A DNA stretch of 64,000 nt from assembly GCA_036337015.1 (NCBI GenBank), contig JAYZEZ010000007.1, positions 571,644 through 635,643 on the forward strand, in the 5' to 3' direction. Below, in pieces: positions 63,020 through 64,000 of this stretch (positions are counted from its first letter, which is position 1; each line of letters opens with the position of its first letter). This DNA comes from Casp-alpha2 sp036337015 (GTDB lineage Bacteria > Pseudomonadota > Alphaproteobacteria > Rhodospirillales > Casp-alpha2). The notes below the pieces were generated by a model. It saw only the letters and a program-made list of their open reading frames with translations, made no database searches and had not been told where the DNA came from. The translations under genes and the position numbers were made by a program.

Positions 63020-63853
63020 TCAACTCTCTATATCTAAACGCTTATTATACATTTGAATAATAGTAGCTGCAGTTTCTTCTATAGATTTGCGCGTTACATT
63101 AATCACAGGCCAATCATTCTTAGCATATAAACGTCGTGCTTCATTTATCTCATTGGCGACTTTTTCTAGATTCACGTAATCAGACCCCTGATCCTGGTCC
63201 AGTAGATTAAGGCGTTGGCGACGAATTTCTACCAAACGTTTTGGGTCTTTATTTAAACCAACAATCATAGGATTATTCGTATTAAATAATTCATCTGGTA
63301 GTGCGCAACCAGGCACAATAGGAATATTTGCCGCTTTAATACCTCTATTAGCAAGATAAATACAAGTTGGGGTTTTTGAGGTTCTAGAAACACCTAACAG
63401 AACAATATCGGCTTTATCTAAATTATGTACAGATTGACCATCATCATGACTTAAAACAAATTGCATGGCTTCGATACGACTAAAGTATTCTGCATCCATT
63501 ACGTGCTGTCGTCCTGGCATATGATGTACTTCCGCATCTAAATGCATGCTTAACTTAGACATAATTGGATCTAAAATAGCAATAAATGGTACCTGTAGTT
63601 TTCTACAACCTTCTTCTAATTGGTTACGTGTATCATCGTTAACATTTGTATAAAGTACAAAGCCAGGATTTTTACTAATACCAATTAAAACTTCATCGAC
63701 TTGATCTTTTGAACGGACCATGGCCCAAAGATGTTCTGTAACTTCAATGTTACTAAATTGAACCAGACACGCTCTTGCAACTAGACCTACAGTTTCTCCT
63801 GTAGAATCTGAAACTAAGTGTAAATTGAAAGATTTTAAGTTGGATGCACTCAT
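63020..63853 (-). CDS. ppsR: PEP synthase / pyruvate phosphate dikinase regulatory protein (DUF299)
   Basis: A bifunctional kinase and pyrophosphorylase that regulates phosphoenolpyruvate synthase or pyruvate phosphate dikinase. The 277-aa protein has the P-loop-like GVSRTSKTPTCIYLANRG (about 155-172), typical of DUF299, and the N-terminal LVSDSTGETVG. In Caulobacter and Rickettsia this gene borders the replication origin, opposite hemE. It reads left, away from the right edge, as the first gene after the origin would. Confidence 0.93.
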   Translation of the reverse strand: MSASNLKSFNLHLVSDSTGETVGLVARACLVQFSNIEVTEHLWAMVRSKDQVDEVLIGISKNPGFVLYTNVNDDTRNQLEEGCRKLQVPFIAILDPIMSKLSMHLDAEVHHMPGRQHVMDAEYFSRIEAMQFVLSHDDGQSVHNLDKADIVLLGVSRTSKTPTCIYLANRGIKAANIPIVPGCALPDELFNTNNPMIVGLNKDPKRLVEIRRQRLNLLDQDQGSDYVNLEKVANEINEARRLYAKNDWPVINVTRKSIEETAATIIQMYNKRLDIES

Positions 63854-64000
63854 TCTATCCCTGAGGAAAAATTGGGGATAAAAGCTTTTAATTTAAAAAT
63901 AAGCTTTTTGCTACACATTAAGCTTATTATATACACCGGAAAAACTAACTGTGAGTAGTTTTATAATATTTATAGTATATCTTAAAATTATATATATTTA
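63854..64000. other. AT-rich right-edge region, possible start of oriC
   Basis: The last 147 bases are very AT-rich and contain no gene. Three AAGCTT hexamers start at 63882, 63901 and 63920, exactly 19 bp apart, and the second and third also share TACAC 12 bases into the unit. A near DnaA box (TTATCCCCA on the minus strand, 63881-63873) differs from consensus at one base. Position beside ppsR fits an alphaproteobacterial origin, which would extend beyond the edge. Confidence 0.5.
63882..63937. repeat. Three 19-bp spaced AAGCTT repeats
   Basis: AAGCTT occurs at 63882-63887, 63901-63906 and 63920-63925. The second and third units share AAGCTT-N-TT-NNN-TACAC. Such regular spacing, close to two helical turns, resembles origin iterons. 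No fourth copy is found on either side within the window. Confidence 0.55.

Overview
The window is a dense, AT-rich stretch (by eye well under 45% G+C) of an alphaproteobacterial chromosome. Evidence for the group: a GcrA cell-cycle regulator; the run ppsR-aroE-coaE-dnaQ-secB-fxsA-tim44-mltA; HslV with an N-terminal propeptide; a his cluster with DUF2628; class I lysyl-tRNA synthetase; and a Tim44/TimA-like protein. I cannot name the genus; a low-GC, free-living, possibly marine lineage fits. No phage, insertion sequence or CRISPR array was seen. One tRNA gene, tRNA-Arg(CCT), is present.

Layout. 0.26-8.8 kb: tldD, then rsmE-gshA, with a divergent pair of TPR enzymes (methyltransferase; 2-oxoglutarate oxygenase) lying between rsmE and ubiA. 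8.9-16.3 kb: a GAF/HD-GYP signalling protein, ubiD, lysK and methylmalonyl-CoA mutase. 16.4-19.5 kb: gcrA with a DnaA box upstream, a PagL-like lipid A deacylase, tRNA-Arg, an unknown protein and a DegP-like protease. 19.5-25.4 kb: a catabolic island (CoA-transferase and enoyl-CoA hydratase divergent from a GlcD/GlcF-type fusion oxidase and a GntR regulator) with a perfect 40-bp palindrome between the two arms. 25.4-32.3 kb: thrS-infC-rpmI-rplT-pheS-pheT on the minus strand; infC appears to start with AUA. 32.4-37.7 kb: two glycosyltransferases, an ABHD10-like hydrolase, an NAD-dependent epimerase-like protein, a TPR protein and a GST. 37.9-43 kb: polA, a CHCC zinc-finger protein, an ABC ATPase and a lipoprotein hydrolase.

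43-47.1 kb holds the most unusual system: a type I secretion-like pair. The membrane-fusion protein carries an N-terminal cyclic-nucleotide-binding domain, and the ABC subunit has a C39-like domain and an NBD in which the Walker A lysine, signature motif, catalytic glutamate and switch histidine are all changed. 47.3-51.5 kb is the his cluster (hisB-DUF2628-hisH-hisA-hisF-hisE-HIT), where hisB is in frame with an N-terminal XRE helix-turn-helix. 51.7-58.7 kb: hslVU, an XRE regulator, smr, lutCBA and mltA. 58.7-63.9 kb: tim44, fxsA, secB, dnaQ, coaE, aroE and ppsR.

The ppsR-side edge matches the conserved oriC flank of Caulobacter and Rickettsia (origin between hemE and the DUF299 gene). The last 150 bases are very AT-rich and contain three AAGCTT motifs spaced exactly 19 bp apart, so the origin probably begins at or just beyond the right edge. 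Most genes point left, away from that edge, which fits leading-strand orientation. Start codons were moved from the longest reading frame wherever Shine-Dalgarno position, overlap with the upstream stop or family N-terminus favoured another codon.
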